A stretch of 64,000 bases of DNA from Phragmites australis (taxonomy: Eukaryota; Streptophyta; Magnoliopsida; Poales; Poaceae). How positions within the stretch are numbered: position 1 is the first letter of the stretch; every line of letters starts with the position of its first letter. Under the pieces are notes generated by a model. It was not told the origin of the DNA, searched no databases, and was given only the letters and a program-made list of their open reading frames with translations. Location: NCBI RefSeq assembly GCF_958298935.1, contig NC_084942.1:379501-443500 (forward strand). The letters run 5' to 3'. This document shows, piece after piece, positions 26,601 through 37,361 of the stretch. Both the position numbers and the translations under genes were made by a program.

Positions 26601-27947
26601 ACAGGCATTATCACGAGTGAATTTGCGGACGGAAATTAAATTCTTGACGAGAGAAGGAGTATGAAGAATATCATGGAGATAAAACTGACGTGTAGGTGTG
26701 GAAAGAGGAAGAGAAGCCGTGCCAAGGATAGGAATGGAGGACCCATTGCCAACAACGACGTGTGAAGAATTATGCAAAGATGAAGGACAATAAAAGGGTA
26801 GTGTACCTGCGTCACTGGACATGTGAGAAGAGGCTCCAGTGTCCATGTACCAGTCGCCATTAGTGGGTTGCGATTGGAGCGACATAGCGTGGAGAGCTTG
26901 AATCAGGCCGTTGATGTCGCACGAGGAAGACTGCAGTGGGGCAGACGCGGTCTGGTGCATAGCCGGGTAGGCCTGAGCCGGGCCGGCAGGTGGGCGGGGG
27001 CCAAGCACGCCGGGGCCGGAAGCACCAGTCCAGGGGGCGCGCCATGGACCAGACCACGGCACAGGCCATTGAGGAGAAGAGGCCATCCATGGAGAAGGCT
27101 GCTGCTGTTGGTGCTGGCGCCCGCGCCCTCCGCTGTGGCGGCCACCGCGCCCACGGCCACGGCCACGATAGCCACGACCGCGGCCCACGATGTTGGTGGT
27201 GGTGAAGGGACTGTGGTTGCTGTTGCCGTTGCGCGTTAGAATGGCCTCGTCACCGGAGGCGCCGGTGGTGACAAACGCCGTTTCAGTGGTTGCAGGTTGC
27301 TCATGTGCCTTGGAGCGCTCCTCTACGAGAAGATAATCACGCGCCTGCATGAATGAGGGAAAGGTGGGAAGAATAGGCATGATCGTTTTGAGGACATGGA
27401 ACTTCGGGTTGAGGCCGCGAATGAGCTGGTGGACCAGCGTGCGATCGCCAACAGGCTGGTCGCAATCAGCCAAGGCATCCGCGAGCGTCTTCAGTTTGTG
27501 GCAGTACGCGGTGACGGAGAGATCTCCTTGAACGAGGCCATGGAATTCGGACTCGAGGTGCACGGCACGGGAGGGCTTGTTGGCGCAGAAGATGAAGCAC
27601 AGCCGCTCCCAGACGCCGTAGGCGGTGGAGTCGTCGCTCATCACCATGTCGGTGAGGCTCTCGTCGATGGTGGCATAGATCCACATGAGGACTTGAAGGT
27701 TTTCAGTGACCCAGTCGGGGTCGTTATGACGGGGTGCGCCATCCTCGACGTGGACGCGAAGGTTGAAACGTCCAAGGACAAGAAGAAGGAGATTTCTCCA
27801 CTTACGATAATTATTGGACTCCATGGAGAGGGTGTAGGGGATCAAGGCTTTGATGTTGACACTGGAGATCGCCGGAGAAAGAGAGGTGTAGGTGGTGTTG
27901 GAGGAGGTGGCACTGGTGGTTACGGCGGCAGCCGTGGAGTCGGCCAT
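23685..27947 (-). pseudogene. copia gag-pol polyprotein with two in-frame stops
   Basis: One reading frame (1,421 codons) from MADSTAAAV at 27947 to the stop at 23685, interrupted only by TGA at 26247-26249 and TGA at 25065-25067. In order: gag; a Gly/Arg-rich stretch in the nucleic-acid-binding position (no CCHC knuckle seen); aspartic protease WYMDTGASSH; gag-pre-integrase HRRLGHL...CDACQKGH; integrase core (stop 1 at its start); RT with YVDD; RNase H with YSDADWAGC...SSAEAEYR. Stop 1 sits where an aromatic residue is usual, and stop 2 just before the conserved RT entry. Each is explicable by a single transition. The order protease-integrase-RT-RNase H is diagnostic of Ty1-copia. Confidence 0.93.
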
Positions 27948-28017
27948 GGCGATGAGGAAGGGAGACGGGAAGGGTGGGCGAGAAAATAGGATCAGAACCT
28001 GGTGCTCTGTGATACCA

Positions 28018-28214
28018 TGCAAGAAAGATTAACTCACTTACCGTATTGCATTGCTTACAGGGCTTAAATAGATGCGATTACATGAGCATGGAGAGTTTCT
28101 AGAGCTAACAAACTATCCTACAACCACGGTGATCCACAGGACCTGGTATACATGTATCCGTAGGAAACGCAGGAGATAGAGACGAGTAACGGTAGAGAAA
28201 ATAGTTAGCTAACA
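28018..28214 (-). repeat. 5' LTR of the copia element
   Basis: A 197-bp LTR at the promoter end of the element (its right end in the window). It is followed on the minus strand by the primer-binding site. Confidence 0.95.
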
Positions 28215-29600
28215 CATTTTGAGTGCAGAAACAGCCAAGAGCTGTCACCCATCCAATTCCTTTTAAACATATTATCCCTTGTAACCAAGGTATGTTCAAG
28301 GAGCCAGGGAAAAAAAATTATGCTTGAGAGGAATTTTGGCTTTCCAGATATGTGTAAAAGTTTGATTTTGGAGAATCTCTCACAAACCAATTTTATGCAG
28401 ATTTGACATTAAACACTCCTGATTTAGTATGCATCCAAACCACCTTATCATCCTCATTGGAAAGTTGAACACCACTAATCCAACCTAACACAAGATTCCA
28501 TTGCTCCTGCAATGTAGGATTCAGCCACCTTCTAAAAGAAAATCTCCAGTGGAAATCATACCCCTGAGCAACCGACATCTCTTTCTCATTGCAGATTCTA
28601 TATAGGATGGGAAAAAGCAGAGAGAAAGGTTTAGAAGAAATCCATGTATCCTCCCAAAACCTAGCAGTAAGCCCATTACCTACAACAATCTTCCTTCCTT
28701 TCAAGTAATAAGGTCCGATTTTAAGGAAATCTGTCCAACAAGGGGAGTCATCCATTCTATGCAACACAGAACCAACAGAAGAAGATTAAAGATACTTCTT
28801 AACCAAATCTTGCCACATACCAGACCCATTTTCCAGTCTCCACCACCACTTACATAAAAGAGCAATGTTCATATGTTGAAGATTCTTAATTCCAAGACCA
28901 AGATAGCTCAAATTTGAAATGGGCAACAACTGGGTTTTTTTCACCTCTTGAGAGGAAACCAGCAACATGTTATGATCAGACAAATCTCTAGGGAGTTTTT
29001 GGACAATAGTCAGAGGATACAAAGTCTCCCATTCATTATTCATCAAAATTCTATCAAGCTTTTCAAGAGTGGGTGAGGGCCTTTTATTAGACCAAGTAAA
29101 TCTGCCCCCACTCATATGTAACTCTCTCAACTCATGAATATGAATGATATTATTAAACAGCACAGAATAATGTGATAAACTTGTTGGTCTATTCTTGTCA
29201 CAGGAGTATCGAATGATATTGAAATCACCACCCATTAGCATGGGAAGATCAGACTGAGAAAAAAATTTGGACAACTCAGAAAGGAAATCAAGTTTAAACT
29301 CATCCTGAGCAGAACCATAGACATTGACCAAAGACCATTTATGTTTTAAAAAATTATCAAAAATGTTCATTTGCAGTAAGAATTTCCCATGTTTAACATA
29401 CTCAATGTCAAATGTGTCAATATTAACCCCACTAAGTAAACCACCAGATTTTCCTTGGGAAAGAAGCCATTCCCACTGAAATTTTGAATTAGCATCAAAG
29501 TTTCTTATAACAGCAGGAGAAAAATCAGGAATCATAGTTTCTTGTAAGCAAAGGAAATCCATATGTTTTCCAAAAAGTAGATCTCTAAAGCACATACTCA
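28215..29600 (-). pseudogene. LINE endonuclease joined to ORF2 C-terminal part
   Basis: The open frame 29595-28789 starts within the exonuclease-endonuclease-phosphatase domain (LCLQETM; GGDFNII; SDHNMLL) and passes without a frame break into sequence normally found after the RT domain. After a TAA the same frame continues to 28393 (WTDFLKIGPYYLKGRKIVVGN; WEDTWI). About the whole RT domain is therefore deleted in frame. Confidence 0.8.
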
Positions 29601-29616
29601 GCCCATAGGATAAGCT

Positions 29617-29690
29617 AGCGAAGGGGTGACGTCGACCTGCCTACTTATAAGCTAGCGATCCATCCAACCTAGCCGACCAAATGTTTCCTT
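29617..29690 (-). promoter_or_regulatory. FAD-like promoter relic
   Basis: The segment with GCCTACTTATAA (TTATAAGTAGGC on the minus strand), then GATCCATCC and CCTAGCC, parallels the FAD3 promoter at 34105-34165 in order and spacing. It lies next to the LINE target-site duplication. It drives nothing recognisable now. Confidence 0.5.
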
Positions 29691-29958
29691 CACGGATACT
29701 TGTTACTTCACCAATTCCTGCCACAATTTTTTGTTTCATTATCTATGCTTGAGACATTTTTGGCAAATTTTATTCAACAGATGATTTTCTATTTATGCGT
29801 GTTTAGTCAATTATTTTAAACAAATGGAGACTATATTAAAATGAGAAGTTCAAAAGAAACGGTTATACATCAACTCGGGCTACTGTCAAACAACGTGAAG
29901 TTCAGTACGAGCATGATGCAACTGTGCTATATGTCCGTATAATGTGAATGAATTAATT

Positions 29959-30063
29959 TATATATATATATATATATATATATAGGAAAACTAGTATGTA
30001 CTCCTGGGTGTATGTACTCCCACCTCTCATACTCCTGGGTGCTATATATATATATATACATAC
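29959..30063. repeat. TA microsatellites around a CTCCTGGGTG duplication
   Basis: Two (TA)n tracts flank a short segment in which TACTCCTGGGTG occurs twice. Confidence 0.85.
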
Positions 30064-30824
30064 ATCTAAGGTTACTTGTAACACTGATGACACGTACGGT
30101 GCAAAAGTCTCCAATGCTGCTCCTTACAAACTAAAGTGAAGAATTCATTTGAATTCGATCAATGTCCGCTTTCACAAAAATGGGAAGTAAAGCTGTGGAG
30201 TATCTCCGGTGGTTCACAACAACTTTATGTGTCGAATGAAAAGTTCTCAAACCAATATTTTCATAAGGTTTGAATTGTGATTGGAATATATACTTTAATT
30301 TGGATTTCAGTTCTATAGCAACAAACAGAAGAAAGGTATATAATGTACTGGATCAGTATCCATTAACCAGTACGGTGGCACCAAAAGATGTATCAGTGAG
30401 TTGCAAACTGTGTAACTCCATCAATCAATAGTAATAATCCAGTTCAGAACAACGGTACAGGGCGAGCTTAATCAGTTTGGCTCAATAATTAATGTTTTAA
30501 CTTTCAGGGGCTGGCACATAAAGATATCAAATTTCCACATCCAGAGCCCCCAAATCCAAAGTTGAAACAACAACAGCTATTACAAAACACAATTGTGTAA
30601 GGATGGATAACTATTCTGATGAGCTGAATCTGATGATCCGAATCAAAAGAATCGATACATTGTGTATGTTGCAGAGCTGCATCAATATAATGCTTTTGAG
30701 CAGCCCTTACTGCTGCTTATTCGATTTTCAGCATTCCTATATGCTATCAACCAGGCATTCATTTGTTCTTGTGTGACTGGTTGCAACTTGAATTTCAATT
30801 TGTAGTTGAGGGCAGGCTTCCACA
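30064..30824. other. 3' flank of the FAD gene, no gene seen
   Basis: AT-rich sequence downstream of the minus-strand FAD stop codon. The part nearest 30824 is probably its 3' UTR. No coding exon is supported. Confidence 0.5.
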
Positions 30825-33800
30825 TTACTTGAGCTTCTCGGTTTCAGCCCAGCTATCGCCACAACTCAAGGTGTGGTCAGTTTGGTAGTAGACGACATCC
30901 CCATGGTCGCTGACGAAGTGATCCACTCTGAGGCTCCTGAGGAGCACGCCAAAGAGGTGAAGTGGCAGCGGCCCTGACTTCTCTGGCTCCCGGTAGTACC
31001 TGCCCAGCACTGGCCTCGCTGCCTTGGTCTGTTTTTCGTTTTCATTTCACAGGACAAGCGAGATAAGCAGGTCAATTCAGTACTCAGAAGCAGTGAACAG
31101 CGGTAGAATGAATATAATAAACTCACAGCCTCGACGAGGTGGTAGTGTGGGATCTGGGGGAAGAGGTGGTGGATGACATGGGTGCCAATGTCGTGGTGGA
31201 TGTTGTTGATCCAGCCGTAGTCCCGGTCCACCGTCGTCAGGCCCCCGCGCAGGTAGCTCCATTCCTCGCCGCGGTACCAGGGGAGGTCATGCTGACCATG
31301 GTGGTGCAGGTACGTCACCAAGTCAAGCCACATCACAAACACCTGCGGCATCCAGTTTCATTTCAATCAGTTGCCTTTCCTAGCTAATTTGAGATGGAGT
31401 GGGAAGGAGTTTGCTTAGAAGCTGCTGCAACGACTTGACAATAGTGGTTGCTTTTGCTTACAAGGTATGGGACTCCGTACACCTTGACCACCTGCAGGGG
31501 TCCCAAGGCGCACGCCATGGCGAGGAGCGACGCGAGCATAATGCACCAGCAGGTGGTTGACACCACAACATCACTCCTCTCCTTGGGGCTGAACAGATCG
31601 CTGCTCGGCAGAAAGTGCGAGCCGTTCTTGCCGGGGGTCCTGTACCACTGCAGCCAAGGGACAGCATCAAATCAAACTAACTGTGTTCAGTCCAACTGAT
31701 CAGTTGGTTGGGTTTCAGTTTGGGACTGGACTGCAGGGACATTTTTGTTATGCACGCACGCATGCATAATGGTGGAGCTTGCTGAAGATGAATTACTACG
31801 ATACGTACGAGGTAGAGGGGGAAAGCAAGCAGTGGGAACGGCGGCGTGAAGCGTAGCTTCTTGGTGCGTGTTTCCAGCTTCCGGTATAGCTTCTCCGTGA
31901 TCTGCTTGCTCCAAACACATCAGATCATTCATATTGCACAACCATTAAATAGCATCGATCATCAGTTAGTTAAAACTTAAAAGTGAGCAGGCAGATGGAA
32001 CTGAAATCCCAGAAGAAGTAGCTAGTGTAGGAATGAATGATCAAATGTGCGTCAAACTTAAGTGGGACAAAATTAACCCAATCCAGGCATGAAGCATCTA
32101 CAGGTTCGGAGGCTCCACTTGCGTGTGGAAGGGATAGATATATTCCATCACGATTTCATAGCGATATCGAATACTGTGGTAAATTAAGTAACGATTTTAA
32201 TTACTTTATCTTGGTAAAAAAAAAGATTGTGATTAGTGATTTCTTTCAAGTCGATAGTTGAGATCTCGGGGGTGAAAGTGGAGCCCAAGTTCTGAAAAGG
32301 GAAAGCTAGGCCAGTCGATCTGCAGAGCTAAATGACATGGGGTAGTTGCTAGATCCAAACGAGATCCGCATCTGCAGATTACTTTAGCATCAACTCACGT
32401 GAGTGCCGACATAGATAAAGAGACAGCAGGTCTACGAGCTAGTTGTTGCTGCTGCCGGTGGTGTTGGTACTCGATCCGTGTTAATTACTATTCATTTTAT
32501 TCATGGACCACAACTATCTGTGAATCGGTGCATTCTAAAGCTAGCTTGATATTTGTTACTGCAAGCCATGTGCCTCGATCTGCACTGCAGCAGACTGGGA
32601 ATGAAATGAAAGGTGCTCTAGTTTGGTTGTCCAATATAATGGACACTTGACAAACAGTAACTTGTTTCATGAGAAATGCAGAAACTATGCTACCATCATA
32701 CATGCAGACATTTTTCTTTTCTTTTTGCAGACACTTGACAAGATTAAGATTGTTTCTTCATTATTATATACTTGCTACCATCATACAGTAACTTGTTTTA
32801 AAAAGTAGTACCGTCATGTATATAATGCACGCTGTATAATTGGTTCTTAGTTTTTTTTTTATCTTGAGCAGTAGCTAGTAAGTAATATACTGAGTAGTGC
32901 AAGTCGGAATAAGCAGGTGAGCAGTAACTACTAACCGGGTGCCATGATTCGTCCCTCTCGATGTGGCCGTGGTTCTGATGGTGCGTTCTGTGGCTGATCC
33001 TCCTGCACATCCATCAGTACGTTGCCAATTACAGTATTTAATTTGTTGGAGCTAATACTATTAGTATTATATATGGGAGTATTATATTACACTGCTAGAC
33101 GGTATCATGCATGCATATCGCTCAAGATTCTCTCTATATATAATGAAAATTTTAAATTCAATGAGGGAGAAGAAATATCTAAATGCTTGGACCGACGGCC
33201 TTTTTATTTCTTAATTGCAGATGGTGCGGTGTCGATTCCTTCTCCAAAGGGAAAGGAGAAACAGCTAGCCTAGAATGAAGTATTATTCTCCACGTTACTA
33301 CGTTAAGCCAGGACTACCTGTCTTCTGGGAGAAGCTTTCTTTTGCGTCGCAAATCAAATTAATAAAAAAGATGATGCATCCATCGATCCATCCATCTGTT
33401 GATGAAAGATCGACGAGCATACATATATATATATGCTCCATACCGTACCATCCATGGTAGGGGACGAGGATGAAGGAGTGCAGCAGGTGCCCCACCACGC
33501 TGTTGAGCAAACCGCTGTCCGAGAAGCTCCCGTGGCCGCTGCCGCATGGATTTAGTTAATTTAGTTTCGAATTAAATTAATTAATGTACGTAGGATGAGC
33601 TAGCCGGATGAGGGACGTACCAGTCGTGGCCGAGGACGAAGAGCGCCCAGAACATGGTCCCCTGCGCCGCCCAGTAGAGCGGCCACACCGCCCAGCTGTC
33701 CAGCGCTACCGCCGCGAGCGCCAGCGCCGCCACCGCCGCCACGTCGCGCGCCACGTACGACAGCGACCGCCAGGGGCTCTTCCGCCAGCAGTGCGCCGGC

Positions 33801-33970
33801 ACGGCGGCGCGGACGTCGCCGATGCGGAAAGGCGGCGGCTTGCCGGCGTCGAACAAGTGGCTGTCCTCCGCGGCCTTGGCCGCCGCCTCCTCCTTGTGAT
33901 CCCGCCGCCTTGTGGACATCATGGCCGGTGGAGAAGGCTGGTGTTGCGTTGTTTGCGTCTGCGCCTGCAT
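30825..33970 (-). CDS. FAD3: Omega-3 fatty acid desaturase, ER type (7 exons, about 401 aa)
   Basis: Membrane di-iron desaturase that converts linoleate (18:2) to alpha-linolenate (18:3) on ER phospholipids. Exons are 33970-33621, 33538-33449, 33002-32936, 31901-31809, 31647-31462, 31342-31127 and 31028-30825, with all phases compatible. The three His boxes are present: HDCGH (115-119), HRTHH (151-155) and HVIHH (317-321). Hydrophobic segments lie at about 75-115 and 215-240. The N-terminus is short with no transit-peptide length, and the C-terminus is Lys-rich (ETEKLK), favouring the ER FAD3 class over plastid FAD7/8. An internal start at MMSTRRR (33922) would give 385 aa, close to the rice length I recall, so the true start is uncertain. 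The gene looks functional. Confidence 0.94.
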
Positions 33971-34121
33971 TGCCTGGTCCCCACGACCGGCCGGAGAGGT
34001 TCACGGCGGCGGAGAGAGAGAGAGGCCCAAGTGGAAATGGTGGCGAGGAATTGGGTGGTGATGAAAGCGCGACCGCCGGCGGAATCGGGGTGCTGGTGGG
34101 AGGAGGGGCGCACGCCGGCCT

Positions 34122-34129
34122 ACTTATAA
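34122..34129 (-). promoter_or_regulatory. Probable TATA box of the FAD gene
   Basis: TTATAAGT on the minus strand, about 150 bp upstream of the first ATG in a GC-rich leader. The same motif with similar surroundings recurs at 29640 (see the promoter relic). Confidence 0.6.
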
Positions 34130-34633
34130 CCTGCTGCTACCGATCCATCCTTCCGACCTAGCCAGCCAGCCCGCCCACTAAGTATTCATGGCCCAGCCCA
34201 GCCCGGCCCAGTTCACTCTAGTTACTACTCAAAAAAAATTGTGAAAGAGTTACTGGTCAATTATTATTACAAAGGAAAATATTCATTCGACTTTCCTCAA
34301 CTCTCGCCTCAGTCTAAGTATGGAATCTAAGTCATTGTAATCTTCAAGTTGAAATAAACATGCTATTATAATTTATTTAACTGATGATCACAATCTATAA
34401 GCTAAAATAAATAATTAAGATTGTAAAAGATGGATTGTGCAATCTAACTCTCAGATTGTAACAATACAACAATATATCTGCTATCAATTTCTGTAGATTG
34501 TGCAATCTAATTTTCATAATTCAACTTTTTACACTCTAAAAATAGTTTTTTATAATTCACAGTTCAAACAAACAAACCTTATAACAGACAACATTGTAAA
34601 AAATTGCCTACAATATTTGGTAGTAAGATATTG

Positions 34634-35989
34634 AGATTTTTTGTCTCTAGAACACTGATAAAGCGTGGTTTGGTCCACACCACACTGCACTCCTCGTTTT
34701 TGTCCTAGCCGCACTATAGAAACATAGCTTGGTCTCTAGGACACCGCGTCAAATAAAATAATCATATGGTGAGTGAAAAGATCTTATTGCCCTTCTTATT
34801 GTTTCATTATCAAGCGGGTCTCACCAGAAAATCGCTGAGATCCGCTCCAACCCTTCCTCCGAGCAAGCAACATCAGATGAGATCGTTGTGCACAGCGGAT
34901 TGATGGCAGCTCGATGCCAGGTCGCCGGCTGTGGAGAAGAAGACCTTGCACCGTCAGATCACAACAAAATGATGCGGGAGATTGCTCAAGTCTTGCCTCT
35001 GCTCTCAAATCCGTCGCTAGCCTCTCCTTCTCCTTCCTCTCATTGCTTGGGCAGTGCTCTACCGCCATACGGTCGCCGGTGACTGAGGAGCCAGGCCATC
35101 GCCCAAAGCCGACCATTGGCACCCACGCCCAAGATCCCTTATCTCCTCACGCCGCTCTATTCCCCTATTGTTCTCTCCTACCCCCTCACTCTCCTCTCAC
35201 TGAGAGCACCGTAGAGGGAGTGATGTTGCTGAGCTACTCATGCGCTGCCGCCAAATCCAAAGCACTGCTTGATTCCACCAACAAATCCGCCCCACCCGAG
35301 CCCAATAGAGCGAAGGGAGAGGTCGTCTAGGTCGTCTCCTACCACCTTCCGTCGGATACTGCATCGAATCTTATGCACCGCCGTCTTCTTCCCCAAGTCC
35401 GGTGACCATCTCCGTCCCTCACCGTCGTGCCGCCTTCCTATAGCTCCAACCTCTAACTCAAAGCCCAGTGAGCTTTGCCATACGTTGTTCAACATTTCGC
35501 GCGCATCACTTCCATCTTAGCCTATCGCCAGCTTGCTGCTGGCCGCTTTTTAGATGGCCCGTCCACAGGGAATCCCTCCAACGCTTTCTCCATCATGCGC
35601 AGATGCTCACAGTGTCAGCCCCTCACTGTCTTGTCGTCGAAATCTGCTACCCACCGTGAGCCAAACCACCATAAGCCCTGCCCATCTCTCTCTTTCTCCT
35701 TCCTCCGTGAACCCAACTCATGGTGAGCTGTAGACTCATCCCTCTATAACCGACACATAGGGCCCACCTGTCAGCCACAATAAGGGAGGTGAGATGCTGA
35801 TGAGAGATCAAAGGCATTTATGTCATTTTCAAACTATTCTTTCTCATTAGCTAAAAAATGATTATTTTATTGGACACAGTGTCCTAGGGACCAAGCTACA
35901 TTTCGTAGTGCGGCTGAGACAAAAACGAGGAGTGCAGTATGGTATGAATCAAACCACGTTTTATCAGTGTTCCAGAGACAAAAATCCCT
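34634..35989. mobile_element. Mutator-like (Pack-MULE-like) element with long terminal inverted repeats
   Basis: Terminal inverted repeats of about 115 bp: the left begins AGATTTTTTGTCTCTAGAAC, the right (reversed) AGGGATTTTTGTCTCTGGAA. Both contain CACTGATAAA.CGTGGTTTG and GCACTCCTCGTTTTTGTC. The flanking 9-mers AAGATATTG (34625-34633) and AAGATATTT (35990-35998) form a target duplication with one mismatch. The interior is GC-richer than its surroundings and carries several overlapping short frames, but no transposase. This fits a non-autonomous MULE carrying captured gene fragments. I could not identify the captured source. Confidence 0.85.
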
Positions 35990-35998
35990 AAGATATTT

Positions 35999-37361
35999 AA
36001 AAAGAATAGACCTACTAAGACTGGACCAGCACAAATTGAAGGCCCAAAATCTAAATCCAAATCCAATCAGACTCACTCCACCAGCGAGTGCGAATGCGCC
36101 ACGAACGAAGGCCATCAGTAAAGAATCACTGCTGCTCACTCATGCATTTCCCTTATGTTGCAGCATGTCATTCAAGCCACTGTAAGCTTCCAGATGGCCG
36201 CAGATCCGGCAGACTCTTCGAGTCTTCATTTTTCATCTGCGTCATATTCATCACACTGCAGTGCAGTAATGGCATAACAGAATGAATGTCCATGATATGA
36301 ATCTTTGCGATCTGTATTGTGATACCTGCAACATCGCTGCAATTGCAAACGATGGAACAGCTTGTTAGTGAGACATGCAATTCAGAGATTGAGTTCAGAA
36401 AACAGGACTCGAAACTGAAATCAAGAACCATCCTTACCTGGAGGGAAGGAGCAGGTTTCTTGAATCCACTTTCCTGAAAATCCCAACAACTGATATGCCC
36501 TTCACTGTTAATTGAGTGTAGTTCAGATAAAATGGGGAAAAGTGACCTCTTTTAACTGCTAGAGCCATACAACAATCCATGCAGCCTACAAATTAGAACA
36601 TGATACCTCCAGTTTCCTTTCTTTCCATTTATTTTTTGAACAGTGAAGTTCAAAATTAGAAAACTGAATAGATCCTCAAGTCCATAGAAAACAATCCAAG
36701 CACTTTGGCCACCTTGCAAAAATACTTGAGCACAACTGGCAAGAACTACTGGTCTACAAAAAAGATGAAGGAACTACAATTTGAAAGTAGCATCGATATT
36801 GACAGCTTATTTGCCCTTCATTTTTTGTTTGCATACTGAAAGAAGAATATCATCATTTAAAATCATAATAACTGATAACTTGCTGAGACAACAAAACAAA
36901 TAAATAATTTCAGTCATTTGACATTTTCCGTTATGGTTGTACAGCACGTCCAAAAACCACAAATTCACCTTTCCGAATTTCATCTTACAATCCAGTTTCT
37001 CTACTAAAAAAAAAATACTGTACCAAAACCAGTTTCACATTAATCTTCCATTGATGTATACAACATATTGTTTGACATGAAGCTACAGCTTATTCATGAA
37101 CAAGATCTGAAGCAATGGCAGAAATACAGAGAAACTCCAACACTAATCCTCCTCCCAGAAATAACCAGATATATCACATCAGTAGGACTGCAGCCTCATG
37201 AAAACTCCAAATGACATTTACTTGGGCCAAATATTTTTGCCTTGCGACCACATAGGTATGATTGCAGCAATGGACGGTTCTGGAGAGACAAGCTTGAAGT
37301 TCTCCCCAAGTAAAACAGAGAAAATGGCTTAAGAGCATAATGAAACTTCCCACATGTGACG
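35999..37361. other. Intergenic DNA and 3' flank of the glutaredoxin gene
   Basis: No gene is supported. The part near 37060-37361 is probably the 3' UTR of the minus-strand glutaredoxin gene. The rest is AT-rich. Confidence 0.5.

Larger units (their letters stand above)
23481..28214 (-). mobile_element. Ty1-copia LTR retrotransposon, nearly intact and young
   Basis: The 197-bp LTRs at 23481-23677 and 28018-28214 start TGTTAGCTAAC and end TTCTTGCA on the element's strand. I count only two differences between them. The target duplication is CATTT (23476-23480 and 28215-28219). Beside the 5' LTR (right side) is a primer-binding site TGGTATCACAGAGC, resembling the complement of initiator Met tRNA. 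Beside the 3' LTR is a purine tract TGAGGGGGGC. Length is 4,734 bp. It is inserted in the zf-RVT region of the LINE. Confidence 0.95.
22777..29600 (-). mobile_element. Internally deleted LINE (non-LTR retrotransposon), split by a copia element
   Basis: The insertion is bounded by GCCCATGGGATAAGCT (22761-22776) and GCCCATAGGATAAGCT (29601-29616), a 16-bp target-site duplication with one mismatch. On the minus strand it reads, 5' to 3', an endonuclease domain (MGGDFNIIR...GGRFTWSN...LDRIL...DHNMLL, about 29595-28950), then late ORF2 sequence (WWWRLENGSGMWQDLV) and a C-terminal zinc-binding RVT region. That region is interrupted by the copia insertion at 23481-28214 and resumes in 23480-23012 (HHFFLCP, then CWAIWKARN). 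The reverse transcriptase core is missing. The TAA at 28786-28788 and frameshifts show it is dead. Confidence 0.85.

Noticed and set aside
26823..27989. Plus-strand frames of up to 197 codons
   Set aside because: Antisense to the copia gag region.
33600..34129. Alternative frames across FAD exon 1
   Set aside because: Only the frame from 33970 encodes the desaturase N-terminus and the HDCGH box across the splice.
34800..35330. 138-codon frame in the Mutator-like element as a host gene
   Set aside because: Sits wholly between the terminal inverted repeats, with no recognisable domain and no partner exons outside.
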